Shown here: positions 1-10,300 of the stretch, in pieces
Layout of the letters: each line of letters starts with the position of its first letter
How positions within the stretch are numbered: the stretch's first letter is position 1
Assembly: GCA_028673005.1 (NCBI GenBank)
Contig: CM054113.1
Location: forward strand, 208,559,504-208,623,503
DNA: 64,000 nt
Source: Tanypteryx hageni
Lineage: Eukaryota; Arthropoda; Insecta; Odonata; Petaluridae
Reading direction: 5' to 3'
The notes under the pieces: generated by a model
The model's input: only the letters and a program-made list of their open reading frames with translations
Told to the model about the DNA's origin: nothing
Database searches by the model: none
Position numbers and translations under genes: made by a program

Positions 1-2230
1 GTTCAGATTCTCTTCTTTACCCGATATTCGAATGACCTTGGATTTTTCTGTATTTATTTCCATACCGTATTTTCTACCTGTTATCACTAGTCTATTTATC
101 ATTTTTTGTAGTTCCTCTTCCTTTCTTGCTAGAAGTACTTGATCATCTGCGTATTTTACTGTTTTTATAATCCTTCCTCCAATTTTGAAATCCCCTGTGC
201 CTTCTAAAGCTTCTTGCATTAGGCTTTCTCCATATATATTGAATAGGGTTGGCGATAGGCAGCAGCCTTGTCTTACTCCTCTACCGATATTTATTCCGCA
301 GGTGTCCACATTCTCAGACCTGACCTTTACAACTTGATTCTCATATAGATTCCTAATCAGTCTCCTGTCTTTCCAGTCTACACCTATATCCTTTAATATC
401 TTCATCAACTTTACCCAATTTACTCTATCAAAGGCCTTCTGCCAGTCTACGAAACATGCGCAGATATCTTGACTGTATTCTATTGCCCTTTCTGATATGA
501 TTCTAACTACTCCTATAGCATCTCTAGTTCCTTGTCCTTTTCTGAAACTGAATTGATCTTCCCCTATTATTTCTTCTGCCTTTTTCTCCAGCCTTTTATT
601 AAGAATCCTCGTGATGATCTTCGATGTGTGTGACAGAAGGCTTATAGTTCTGTAATCTTTACACTGCATTGCCTTTGGCTTCTTCTTTAGAGGGATCATT
701 GTTACTTCTAGGAAATCCTGAGGCCACTCTCCCGTGTCGTAAATCTTATTAATTAATTTCATGATCACTTTTAGTCCTTCTGATCCTATGACTTTAAGTA
801 TCTCAGCCGGTATTCCATCGCTGCCCGTGGCTTTCCCCTTCTTTAGTTCCACTATCGCCTTTTCTACTTCGCTCTCCATAATACTTGGTCCTAAGTTGTC
901 TTCTTCAATGTTTTCCTCATTTTCCAGTTCTATTTTTGCCGCTCCTGCCTGTTTGCTGTATAATTCCTTAATGTATTCTTTCCATACCTGTGCTACATCC
1001 TTTGTTTCTGAGACTATCTTCCCATCCGTATTCATAATTCCTTTACCACAAATTCCATTAGACTTCTTATCTTCTAATTCCAGTGCCCTAGCGTACATCA
1101 TATCGTACCGTCCTAACTTCTCCATTTGTTCTATTTCATCACATTTTCCTTTTATCCAATTTTCTCTAGCTTTATCTGTTACCCTTCTCAACTCATTGTT
1201 TATACGCCTATAGTTGGCTCTACCTTCTTCACTGTTAACGTTTTTCCATTTTCGTCTCTCATCCATTTTCTCCAGCATTTCCTTCGTGATCCATGGTTTT
1301 CTGATTTTCTTCTCTTGTTTTCCAATCTCTTTATCCAAGGTATACTTGATACTGGTTTTAATTTCATCCCATTCTATATCAACGGTCTTCGGTTTGTTTT
1401 CCAACTTTCTTAGGTTATCTTCCAACTTCATGCTGACTACATCCTGCCTTTCTTTCAGTTTTTCTAGGTCCCAGGTCTGTCTTTCTCTTCTCGTTTTTCT
1501 TATTTGTTTGAGCTTTATACTCACGTCAAGTATTAGAAGGCTGTGATCTGAATCATTGTCTGCTCCTTGCAATGCCTTGGCGTTCTTTATGCTGTTCCTG
1601 AATCTTTGTTTTACAAGGATGTAATCTATTTGGCATCTCATTCTATCTCCTGGGCTTTTCCATGTGTATAACCTTCGTTTATGGTTTTTGAACCATGTAT
1701 TACTCACTACAAGGTCATTATTGATGCAGAATTCTACGAGTTTCTCCCCTCCTCGATTTATCTTCCCAAGTCCGTATTGCCCGACAACATTTTCTTCCTG
1801 TCCTTCTCCAACTATGCTGTTCCAATCTCGCATTATTATGCAGTTCCTCTTTCGTCTTCTTCATAAATTTCATTAATTTGCTCATAAATCTCATCGATTT
1901 CTTCATCTTCATGAGCTGACATTGGCATATATACCTGGATTATCAGCATGTCCACTGGGACTGCTTGTAGCTTTATTGCCATCAGCCTATCGTTCGTTGC
2001 TATTATCTTTGTCACACTTTTCATCATATCTTTCCTAAGTACCAGAGCTACTCCCCTTTCCCCACTATTTCCTCCAGAATAAACTACCATGAATTCTTCC
2101 GAGTCGAACTGTCCTTCTCCCTCCCATCTAGTTTCGCTTAGCCCTATAATGTCAACTCTATTTCTTCTCATTTCTTCTTTCAAGTTCTCTAGCTTTCCTG
2201 CCTTTCTCATAGTTCTTACGTTCCAAGTCC
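1..2230 (-). mobile_element. Non-LTR retrotransposon (LINE), endonuclease plus reverse transcriptase, truncated by window edge
   Basis: On the minus strand the element reads 5' to 3' from about 2230 to position 1. An apurinic-type endonuclease begins near 2210 (motifs IIGLSETRW and, after a frame change near 1840, RDWNSIVGEG; a later D-S-D-H-S motif lies near 1545). The reverse transcriptase follows, with KAFDRVNW (about 440), a GVRQGCCLSP block (about 280) and the catalytic YADDQVLLA near 150. The wording resembles insect endonuclease-RT elements often annotated as craniofacial development protein 2-like, which are RTE-type LINEs; that clade assignment is from memory. The endonuclease frame is interrupted near 1840 by consecutive stop codons, so this copy is probably dead there. 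From about 1835 down to position 1, the parts I translated stay open. The 3' end lies outside the window. A related 3' fragment sits at 51.8-52.1 kb. Confidence 0.9.
1836..2210 (-). pseudogene. LINE endonuclease N-terminal part, frameshifted
   Basis: This 124-residue frame starts MRKAGKLENLKEEMRRNRVD and contains the endonuclease hallmarks LSETRW and VYMPMSAHEDEE. It stops just before the GDWN-like motif, which is found in another frame immediately downstream (MRDWNSIVGEG). The break therefore falls inside the endonuclease domain, and the continuous protein cannot be made without a frame change. It has no link to the neighbouring host genes. Confidence 0.8.
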
Positions 2231-2339
2231 CTATTCATAATTTACTTTCGACAAATGTTTTCCTCAAGGCAGTCCCCGCCCGGAGATCCGATTGGGGGAC
2301 TATTTTACCTCCGGATTGTTTTACCTCGAGATAACTCAT

Positions 2340-2632
2340 ATTGTCCAACCATATAATCTTTACTAGGGATTGTAACGTGGTAGTTTCCCTCTTGCTTTCC
2401 ACATCGCAGTACTGTAGCCGTTCAAATCGTCCTGATCACGCCTACAGCTGTATTGGATATAGACCCAACCAACATCATTTGTTTTCGGCTCTATACCATA
2501 CTGACAGTACTGCTGCCTACTTCCAGGCACTGATGATAGTTTTTTTTTAAATAAAACCTCCATTCGAGGGGTTTGAACCCCCGAACTTTGCAATAGAAAG
2601 CCGACACGCTAACCACTACACCACCAGTGCAT
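2340..2632 (-). mobile_element. tRNA-derived SINE (family alpha)
   Basis: The minus strand from 2630 begins with a tRNA-like head: an A-box match TGGTGTAGTGG and, about 45 bases on, a B-box match GGTTCAAACCC. The head is followed by about 200 bases of unrelated body. The tRNA fold is degenerate and the unit lies between a LINE and a Tigger relic, so I call it a SINE, not a tRNA gene. The 3' boundary is approximate. Confidence 0.7.
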
Positions 2633-2640
2633 TTTCACAT

Positions 2641-3943
2641 AATAAAAGGGTTAAAATCTATCTTTCTGGGAGTTAATCCAGGGGCAGACTTCTTTCAATG
2701 GAAAGGAATGTTCTCTTTGGCATTCTTTTCCAGGATAAGCCAGTCGCACCTGCATTGGAAATTTGTTGTGGTTTGTATCCCTTTTCCTTAATGTCTTTGG
2801 ACAGCTCTGAAGGAAACTTCTTTGCTGCCTTGTGGTCTGAAGATGCCACGTCATCATGCATCAAACTATTTTCAAAGCAGATGTCGCTGGTAAGAAAAAG
2901 ATTCTGCTTGGCTGAACTGCTTGCCATATAAATTGATGGGCTCTCCACTTTTAATTGATCGTACAACCTCTTGGCTTTCTCTCTTATAATTGTCCCATCC
3001 AATGGAACTCTTTTCTGGGTTTGATCCTCAATCCAGAATATCAGTGCATTCTCCATCTTATGTATTGTAGTGTCACAAGTATAAAATGACATTTTAGCAC
3101 CTTTTGATGCACTTGCAGCAACACTTGATCTAATTTTCTCAGCATACTTCTTCACTGTACACACTGTTGCCTCATTAAGGCCAAAAGCTCGGGCCACTGA
3201 TGTTGAACCTTCTCCTTTATCAAGTCTATCCAAATTGTCCACTTTCTGCATTAGAGTTAGTGATTTTTTCTCTCTCTTAATAGTGGGTGGGCAGCCTATG
3301 TCTTTTCTCTTCAAACTCATGAAACTAGCTAAGGGTAATAATAATTAAAACTTCAAATAATAAAACAATGAAAAAAAACACTCCTTATAGTTTTATGATG
3401 GCAAAACATAAGTACTTTTTGCCACAGGTTGAAATCAAAACAAATAGCGAGTACTTTTTCGTTCTATATGCACGATTCTTAAGTGAATGGCACTCAGGCT
3501 ATCCCTGGCCATAAACTGATGTGCATCATGGAAAATAATTCTGTAATGTACTTAGGTATACACAAAGTAAGCAGATTTGTATATAACGAAAGAGGAGACA
3601 ACATAGTGAATCGACAATGACATTGCAACAGTCTTAAGGAATGGCAAGTGTGTATAAAAGATCATCTAAATGAGTCACTTCATATTACCAAAGTGATGAT
3701 AAATTCAATAAAATGTATTTGTCATCACATCTTTATTACAGTATAATGAACACTTATGCCCACAATGTCGATTTTCTCGCAGCAGCTTAAGCATGGGATG
3801 ATTATGTATGTACCAAGGGCAGCAGCACCCCACAGTATAAAAGTGAATCTGTTCCATTCAAATCAAATAAAGGCCGAAATTAGCTGACTCTGTAAGAGTA
3901 AAACCTTGTACAAATATACCGTGTAAATCAAGGGAAGACTGTA
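2641..3943 (-). mobile_element. Tigger-like (pogo superfamily) DNA transposon relic
   Basis: The element contains the transposase fragment at 2673-3320. At its upstream end (3921-3943) the sequence CCGTGTAAATCAAGGGAAGA followed by CTG and a TA dinucleotide could be its terminal inverted repeat. I could not find the matching terminus on the left, and the transposase is cut after the catalytic-region start, so the copy is 3'-truncated. It interrupts the presumed last intron of the plus-strand gene whose final exon starts at 4344. Confidence 0.65.
2673..3320 (-). pseudogene. Tigger/CENP-B-like transposase, truncated
   Basis: This is a 215-residue frame. Residues 10-60 form the CENP-B/psq-type helix-turn-helix (LTLMQKVDNLDRLDKGEGST, then VARAFGLNEATVCTVKKY). 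Residues about 90-120 match the second, Tc5-type DNA-binding domain (ALIFWIEDQTQKRVPLDGTI, then IREKAKRLYDQL). Near residue 190 the motif NAGATGLSWKRMPKRTF corresponds to the start of the DDE catalytic core (usually N-A-D-E-T-G-L in Tigger proteins). Here the acidic residues of that motif are replaced by glycine and alanine, and the frame ends soon after. Family-typical proteins are about 450-600 residues, so this copy lacks most of the DDE domain and should be inactive. Confidence 0.85.
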
Positions 3944-4343
3944 TGTACTCTTCCTCATGGTACATATTTATAATTACAGGTAAACCTATTTGCTATTCCC
4001 ATGAGAGCATCTTCCTCATCATGTATTACTTGAGCTGGCTTATTGATGCCCATGGTTCAAACATAATATTAATTCTCAATTTGCTATGTGTTATTGTGTA
4101 GTAATATGAATCATATCAGTTATAGCTATCAAAAAACTGACCAAGGTGATTTTGGTGAAATCATAAATAAAGCAAAAGAACATAGTGTGTTCTATATGAA
4201 ATAGTTTAGAGCATCATAGAACAATATTACAATGTACTTAATTTCAAGTTAACTTCTAGAGGAGTACTATCTATTAGGGAATTGATAATATTTATGAGAT
4301 GAATATTTAATTAACTTTTAAATCACCTCATTTATTTTTACAG
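3944..4343 (+). other. Intron sequence before the terminal exon
   Basis: AT-rich sequence ending in a good 3' splice site (pyrimidine-rich TTTATTTTTACAG at 4331-4343). I see no other gene or repeat in it. Confidence 0.5.
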
Positions 4344-5279
4344 AAATTCTTTCCAAAATTCTGCCCAATTTATCAACATCCTCTCAGAATCACTGATCTG
4401 GTACATGAGCTGTCTTGCAAGGAGCTGACAATTGTCCTGGTGAGGGCTAAGAAAGGCTCTCCCAGTGCACTTAGGCGGAGCAACTACCTTAATGAATGCC
4501 TTCAGTTAGCAAAAGATGCAGAGTCTCTAGAAGACCTAACACTCGTAAGTTATAAGGAACCGACTGAATCAGACAAAGGTGCATCAGCATCGAAGGATTG
4601 CAAGGAAAACTCTGTTTATAATAATGAAATGGAAAATAGAAAGGAAGAGGACCAGAGTGGAGTTGATGCTAATCTGTCTGAAAGATGCATTTTTCCAGAT
4701 AAAGCTTACAAGTCTGGTCAGGCCAATGATGATTTGGTTGATGAAATGAAACATCATGAAGGCAAAGATAGTGTTAAGCCTTTGGGACCACACTATCTTG
4801 CTGAGCATCAAAAGAAGTCTGATGAAGATGGAGACATCAAAGATCAGAGTGATAGCAGAAGTGATAATTTAGAGAGAATTGAGCATATCATTGGTCCAAC
4901 AAAAGCTGAAAGTGATGGTGAGAATAAAGTCATTGAAGGTGATAGTGTTGAAGCTAATCCAGACATGTTACTTGATTCCATGGGAAAAGAAGAAAAACAT
5001 GTCATAGAAGGGATAGAAAACATGACCTTGGAAAATGAATATGGCATAAATTATGCAATGGGAATTTGTAACGGACCAAGAGCTGAGAGCGGAGGAAAAA
5101 ATGAAAAATTTATCAGGGAAGATAAGACTGATGATGAGTGGAAGCACATTGCTGGCAAAGATGAAGTTGCACCTGATATGCCTGAGGGAAATGGGAGAGG
5201 AAAACCTGATGGGTTCGAAGGTGGTTGTTGTATTAGACCATTGTCAGGTACGAGTAAGAGATTAGAAACTGAAGTTTAG
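4344..5279 (+). CDS. Terminal coding exon of an unidentified plus-strand gene (acidic, lysine-rich C-terminus)
   Basis: The exon is open in one frame from the splice acceptor at 4343 to a TAG stop at 5277-5279 and encodes 311 residues in phase 0. The first 70 residues look folded (KFFPKFCPIYQHPLRITDLV, then HELSCKELTIVLVRAKKG). The rest is hydrophilic and rich in D, E, K, N and S, with no recognisable domain, and is probably disordered. No ATG lies upstream in frame within the exon, and position 4440 (GTG) is not a plausible eukaryotic start, so the protein must begin in exons left of the window. A poly(A) signal follows 99 bases after the stop. The gene converges with the SAM-domain gene. 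I do not recognise the family; the long open frame, acceptor, stop and poly(A) signal make a real exon likely. Confidence 0.7.
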   Translation, partial: KFFPKFCPIYQHPLRITDLVHELSCKELTIVLVRAKKGSPSALRRSNYLNECLQLAKDAESLEDLTLVSYKEPTESDKGASASKDCKENSVYNNEMENRKEEDQSGVDANLSERCIFPDKAYKSGQANDDLVDEMKHHEGKDSVKPLGPHYLAEHQKKSDEDGDIKDQSDSRSDNLERIEHIIGPTKAESDGENKVIEGDSVEANPDMLLDSMGKEEKHVIEGIENMTLENEYGINYAMGICNGPRAESGGKNEKFIREDKTDDEWKHIAGKDEVAPDMPEGNGRGKPDGFEGGCCIRPLSGTSKRLETEV

Positions 5280-5377
5280 AGGGAAAGTGGAGTTGTTGCA
5301 GTAGAGATGAATGTGCTAAAATGAAAAGATAATTGAGATTAATGCTATGAAGTTCAGGTCAGATTTTTGGAACACTC

Positions 5378-5383
5378 AATAAA
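5378..5383 (+). terminator. Poly(A) signal AATAAA of the plus-strand gene
   Basis: A canonical AATAAA lies 99 bases downstream of the TAG stop at 5279, implying a 3' UTR of about 120 bases. Confidence 0.6.
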
Positions 5384-5673
5384 CTTGTACTTACACATTT
5401 ATATCTTTATATTAATGTAACTTTTAAAATTAAAATCATTTACATTGTTTTATATGCGATGTAATTTTATGGTTGTGATCTTACTTCCAAAAGTATTGAT
5501 ATTTGGTACAAGTTAAAGAAGGTATTCTTTTGACAAAATAATAATATCTAACATTATGGTTATCTTATGTACTTTGAATTTTGGAAACATTAAAATTGAT
5601 ATTGATTCATCAAAATTGTTAATGATTTTATTGTAATATAATTATACTCTTATTAGTCGATTTGTTTATTAGC

Positions 5674-5880
5674 CTACTTTCCAGAATGGAAATAGGCTTA
5701 TAAGTTTCATCGTTGTGTCAGTCTGTCCCTCTATTAACTTTTGAACCAATAGACTGATTTTCATGACACCTGATGAAAACCACTTGCTACTGGAGCTGAG
5801 CTCACGGGGATAGTTTTTTTGTGAAGATAGAAAGCCCCGGGTTCAATTCCAGGTACTATCCCTCTCATTTGATATGAATT
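5674..5880 (+). repeat. Interspersed repeat family A, copy 1
   Basis: About 200 bases that closely match 38547-38760: both run from CTTTCCAGAA through a run of GTCTGTC, the block CCTGATGAAAACCACTTGCT and AGCTCACG, to a B-box-like GGGTTCAATTCCAGG. Both are on the plus strand. The two copies differ by scattered substitutions and small indels, as expected for old copies. The class is not certain; the GTCTGTC start resembles non-autonomous Helitron-like repeats. Confidence 0.75.
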
Positions 5881-7174
5881 GACTATTGATACTTGCAATT
5901 TATACCTGTTCAGAAATCCTCATGTAAGATTACTGACATTTTGTGAAAAGGTGCATACAGTACATGAGTAAATAAGGCATTAAATCAAGTAATATAATGG
6001 AAAGTTTTATCATAGAAAATTTTCTCATTGAAAAAAAATAATGTACAAGTTTCAGCAGACCAGCCCTTGGCCCGATGATAGCACTGGAAAGTTATATGAC
6101 CAGTCTGCTCCTGGTCTTTGCAAACTATGGTTTTCATTCATGTAGCATGAATGACCCAGAATTAAGGAATTGGAAACTTTTTAAGATGCAACTAATGATG
6201 CTCCACTCAACCTATAAGTTACAGCTAACTTTCATTGAAAATGGATGTAATGCTTGCAGCTCAAGAAGATGTGTTCAAAAATATCCAAGTTTTAATATCA
6301 TTTTGGTATTGAAATATTCATGATTGTACCTTTTAAAAAGTTATAAATTTAGTCAAAGTTAGTGGTGATGAAAATTAAAGTGATGTTGATAAAAGTAGAC
6401 CAAAAATAAAAAGCAAAACTGCAGTTTAAATTTGAAAATGGAAGTATTACATTGTTATAATCCAGGTGATGAACATGCTGATGTCACAAGCAAAAAATTG
6501 TAGCATCTGATCTCTCAGACTTATTCTTTTAATTAATAATTTGTAACATTTTCTAACCAAAATTATCATGATTAATAACTAAAGATTCATTGAACTCAAC
6601 AGAGAGGATTTAATAAATAGAATCAAAGTATGTTGCACTTTATTACAATGCATTAAGGCACAATCATTTTTATATTACAAGTTGCAATAGCAGCATTGAT
6701 ATTGTTGTAATTGTTCATTTATACTGAAAAGGATGTCTGATTTTGCAGGTAACTTTTTTAAGTAGAGCAAACCTGCAATTTTTTATCAAACAGTGCTATC
6801 ATTATGTCATGGCGGAAATTCAAAATAATGAGATATGAAAATATTAAAAATTCAAATAACCAATTTTTAAATGACTTGGTTTAAAATATTTTTATAAAGA
6901 CATTTTTACAGAATTTTGAAGCTCCTTCAACTTCTTGTCCATTTTGCATTTCTGCCTAGAAGCAGAACACTAATCACCATCTTAAAATGGTAACCTGAGA
7001 AGACACATTTGCACTGTAAGACACGTTTCTTGATGTTTCATCACTAGTTGCAACTTTAAATAGTGCAATATAAAACTAGCAATATTTCACAATGAAGTTT
7101 CTTTATATGGTCAGGTACAGTTGCAATATGTAAAAATTGCACAGATATTTCCTCAATTTCTTTCCATTTGTGTC
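5881..7174. other. AT-rich convergent intergenic region and 3' UTR of the SAM-domain gene
   Basis: This region holds the likely 3' UTR of the minus-strand gene, with a candidate poly(A) signal at 6639-6644. Short open frames in it (for example 6075-6323) have no recognisable protein features. I see nothing else. Confidence 0.45.
6639..6644 (-). terminator. Candidate poly(A) signal of the SAM-domain gene
   Basis: AATAAA on the minus strand, about 530 bases after the stop codon of the SAM exon. Other AATAAA-like sites exist in this AT-rich DNA, so the choice is tentative. Confidence 0.3.
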
Positions 7175-7342
7175 TCATACTACATAAACGTTCATATTTT
7201 CTTGACAAAATGAAATTTGAGCTTCTTGGATTATACGAAGACGAGGACCCATAGGAATTCCCATTTTCTGCAGTCTTTCCTCAGTGAGGTATGGAAGTTC
7301 TACCAAACCTATTCTCTCATGTTCAAACACACTTGCATATTT
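7175..7342 (-). CDS. SAM gene exon 13 (last): C-terminal half of the SAM domain and stop
   Basis: The exon runs from the acceptor TTTCAG at 7348-7343 to a TGA stop at 7175-7177 and encodes 55 residues in phase 0. It begins KYASVFEHERIGLVELPYLT and continues EERLQKMGIPMGPRLRIIQE, a textbook SAM helix 2 to helix 5 pattern with the G-[IV]-P-x-G-P-R turn. Joined to the previous exon, which ends LRIFLKKLGYE, it completes one SAM domain. Only nine residues or so follow the last helix. The frame is too short to be found as a free ORF and was located by following the splice phase. Confidence 0.88.
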   Translation of the reverse strand, partial: KYASVFEHERIGLVELPYLTEERLQKMGIPMGPRLRIIQEAQISFCQENMNVYVV

Positions 7343-10300
7343 CTGAAATAGACAAATTATTTAAGATTTAATTGCTACAGAAAAAATATAAATTACAAGT
7401 TAGTTAAATTAGTTTTAAAATTTTGTCCTAGTTATTACTTAGTCTCATTGAAAATATTCAAGATAAAATTCTGAGCTGATTTTGAAGATTATTCAGTCTA
7501 ATAATTAAGAGTGATGTTCCCATTGAGTTATATTCTCTCTCCTCTATTTGTGTAAGTGATATTCAGTCAAAAAATTCAGTAAAATATTTAACATTCTAAA
7601 AAATTCAATCTCTGTCAAATAAATAAACATTTCAATTTCATTAAGTTTAATTTGGATTATTTTTTAATCGTTTTGAATAAATACTTGGCAAGATAAGCCA
7701 AAGACCACTAGGTAATTCACTTAATTTTACTTTTAGCTCTAATTTAATAACCTATTATAGTATCAAATGGGAAACTGAAGAACAAGATCAAAAAGTAAAT
7801 ATACCGGCACAAGAAAAGCTCTAGTTTAAATAACATCTGCGAATGAATTTATACCCTTCCTAAGACAATATAATACAAGCAATTGACAACATGAATGCAA
7901 TATAAGTATGATGTCAAAGTTTTCATTAAACCTGTCATCATTATAAGTGGATGTCTGCCAGAGAATGTTGTTGATTCTAGTTTTGGAGATATCAGCATTT
8001 TTATGAAAAACGGTAGAAAATAACGATGTCTAGAAAAGTGCATGGAATGATTCTTTGGTTTACTAACAAGAATCATATCGAGGAATTATACCCATAAATG
8101 AAGTACGAGTAGAAGTTATTTTTAATGTCGTGATTTTGGCTTCAATTTTATCAAAACACTTTTTAAATATCTGTAATATTCAATAAAAAAAATTATTTTT
8201 CAACATAGGAGTGTGATTTTTCTCTTATTTTACTCATAATTTATCACAGAATAGCGCTGCATTCATAACTTCATACCGACAAAGTGGGCCCTTCTCTGGC
8301 GGACATCCACATATATTAAGTAATGGCTCCAGAAGACTGCACTTTACAATAGCTGAAAAATACATTCAATTCATGCTTTGCCATGAACAATGATTTGGTC
8401 ACATTTAAGAAAATTTTCGGTGGCATTATAATGTAGCAACAATTACAATGGGCAGTTAAAGAAAAGCATTGACTGATAAGATCCTCTTCTGGTAGTTTGA
8501 GCTTTCTTGCACAATTTATCATATTTCTGTGAAATTTAATATATCATCTCATATATTACTTTGTCTTTAAAAATATATTTTAATTACTGAATTCTTACCA
8601 AGATTTTTGCAACTAATTTGATGATTTTTAGTGTAAAATATAAGCCTATTAGAGTTCTTGTTGTCCAAGATTTTAGTTTTTTAAAAATATAACAAACTTA
8701 AAGTTGTTGAATAATATTGGTGATTCATGTACTATTCATAATTTTACTGTCGTACCACTTAAGTCATTGGAGTTTGACAAATTGTTGACATGATTACTTT
8801 TAAATAATAGATTGGCAGTTATAGCCAAAATGCCACATAAATAACTAAAAATACATAAGTACTTGTTAGATATATGTCTGACATCATCTTTATGTGCTCA
8901 TCTTAAGTTTTTACTTTGAAAAAAATTCTTTTAAATCAATGGTTTTGCATAAAAAATTTTCAGTAAAATAAATAATACTTTTAATCTGGAACTACAGATA
9001 TTTTATCCAAAGCATTTTCAACTAAATAATAAAAAAGAGGAAAGATAAAATGACAGAAGGCAATCCATTAAATTTCCTTTATGCTATAATTTCTTCCTTA
9101 ATTGATGATATAGAATTTTAGAAACTGCTGAAAATACCAATTTATGCAGTGATGTCTTCTTGAGAATGCCATACTTAGGGTACGGCAAAGACAGAATTTG
9201 CCATAGGCATTGTTTGCAAAAGGCATCAAATGTTCTCATAAAAGGCACCAATTATTTATTTTCCCATAAATGTTTATTTAATCCTAAAATATTAAAGTTA
9301 TCTTTAATAAAATGTTATTATTCTTTATTGAAATATATGAAAAATAATATCTATTCTACATTACTAAGGTGTTTCCTAAAATTTTACCATATCTTCCAGC
9401 TATGTCTTTGCTTTGAGATAATGGCTTCCTGTTCAGTTTCATTACTTTAATGATGTGTGGTCCTTGGAATAAAGCTGTAAATTTATTAGATTAAGTATCT
9501 ATGTTTTCAGCCTATTAGCTATTTTCAAGATCTCATATATCTCATTCATTATTCCATTTCAGGAGCTACTGCCAATCAATTGTAATTGAAAGTTAGGAGC
9601 AGACAAAAGTTGTAAGATGTACAGACAATTTTTGAAAATTTCATAGTATTGTTATAATTTCTTGGTTAATCAAATTTATTAAATCTTCAAATTCACCTTT
9701 CAAAATATATTTAAATTTTTTTCCCTTTTCCTAGCTTTAAAATAATTTTTAAAATAAAAACTGCCTTCAAATTTGGAATATATTTCGTATAATTTTTTAT
9801 CTTAAATATGTACTCTACATTTTATTTTATCATACATGCTATTCATCTTAACTGTACCTGGAATATTTAAGCCCAAAATTTATTGATTAAAAATAAGATT
9901 AGAATATGTAGCAGGCAAGCACAATCATGCAGTGCATTCTTTGGTGCGAATATCTTACAATTTCACATTTGGCAATTTTATGTGTGTTATTTCTGATGGC
10001 ATGAGCAACTTCAATGAAGCAGCTCAACTGAAATTTATAATATTTAATTAGAGCAGAAATGCAGTGGTGTCTGTTATTCCATGTAATCATTAAGCTGTAG
10101 TAAAAGACAAGACACTTTTTAAAAATAACTCTTTAATCATACTTTCCATTCATAGGCTACATAAATGCTTTATGCAAGTGCTTCAATACCTGCTTGCACA
10201 ACCTTATATTAAACTTAAGTGCATAATGAATTATGATGGACAGTTCTGATTAAATGATTGTTTAGTAATATGTTTTTAGTGCCTCATATAATATATTATT

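Noticed and set aside
761..1546. Plus-strand open frames of 95-150 codons
   Set aside because: They are the antisense of the LINE reverse transcriptase, whose minus-strand translation shows the catalytic motifs.
2560..2632. Possible tRNA gene
   Set aside because: A and B boxes are present, but the sequence continues into a SINE body and the cloverleaf is imperfect.
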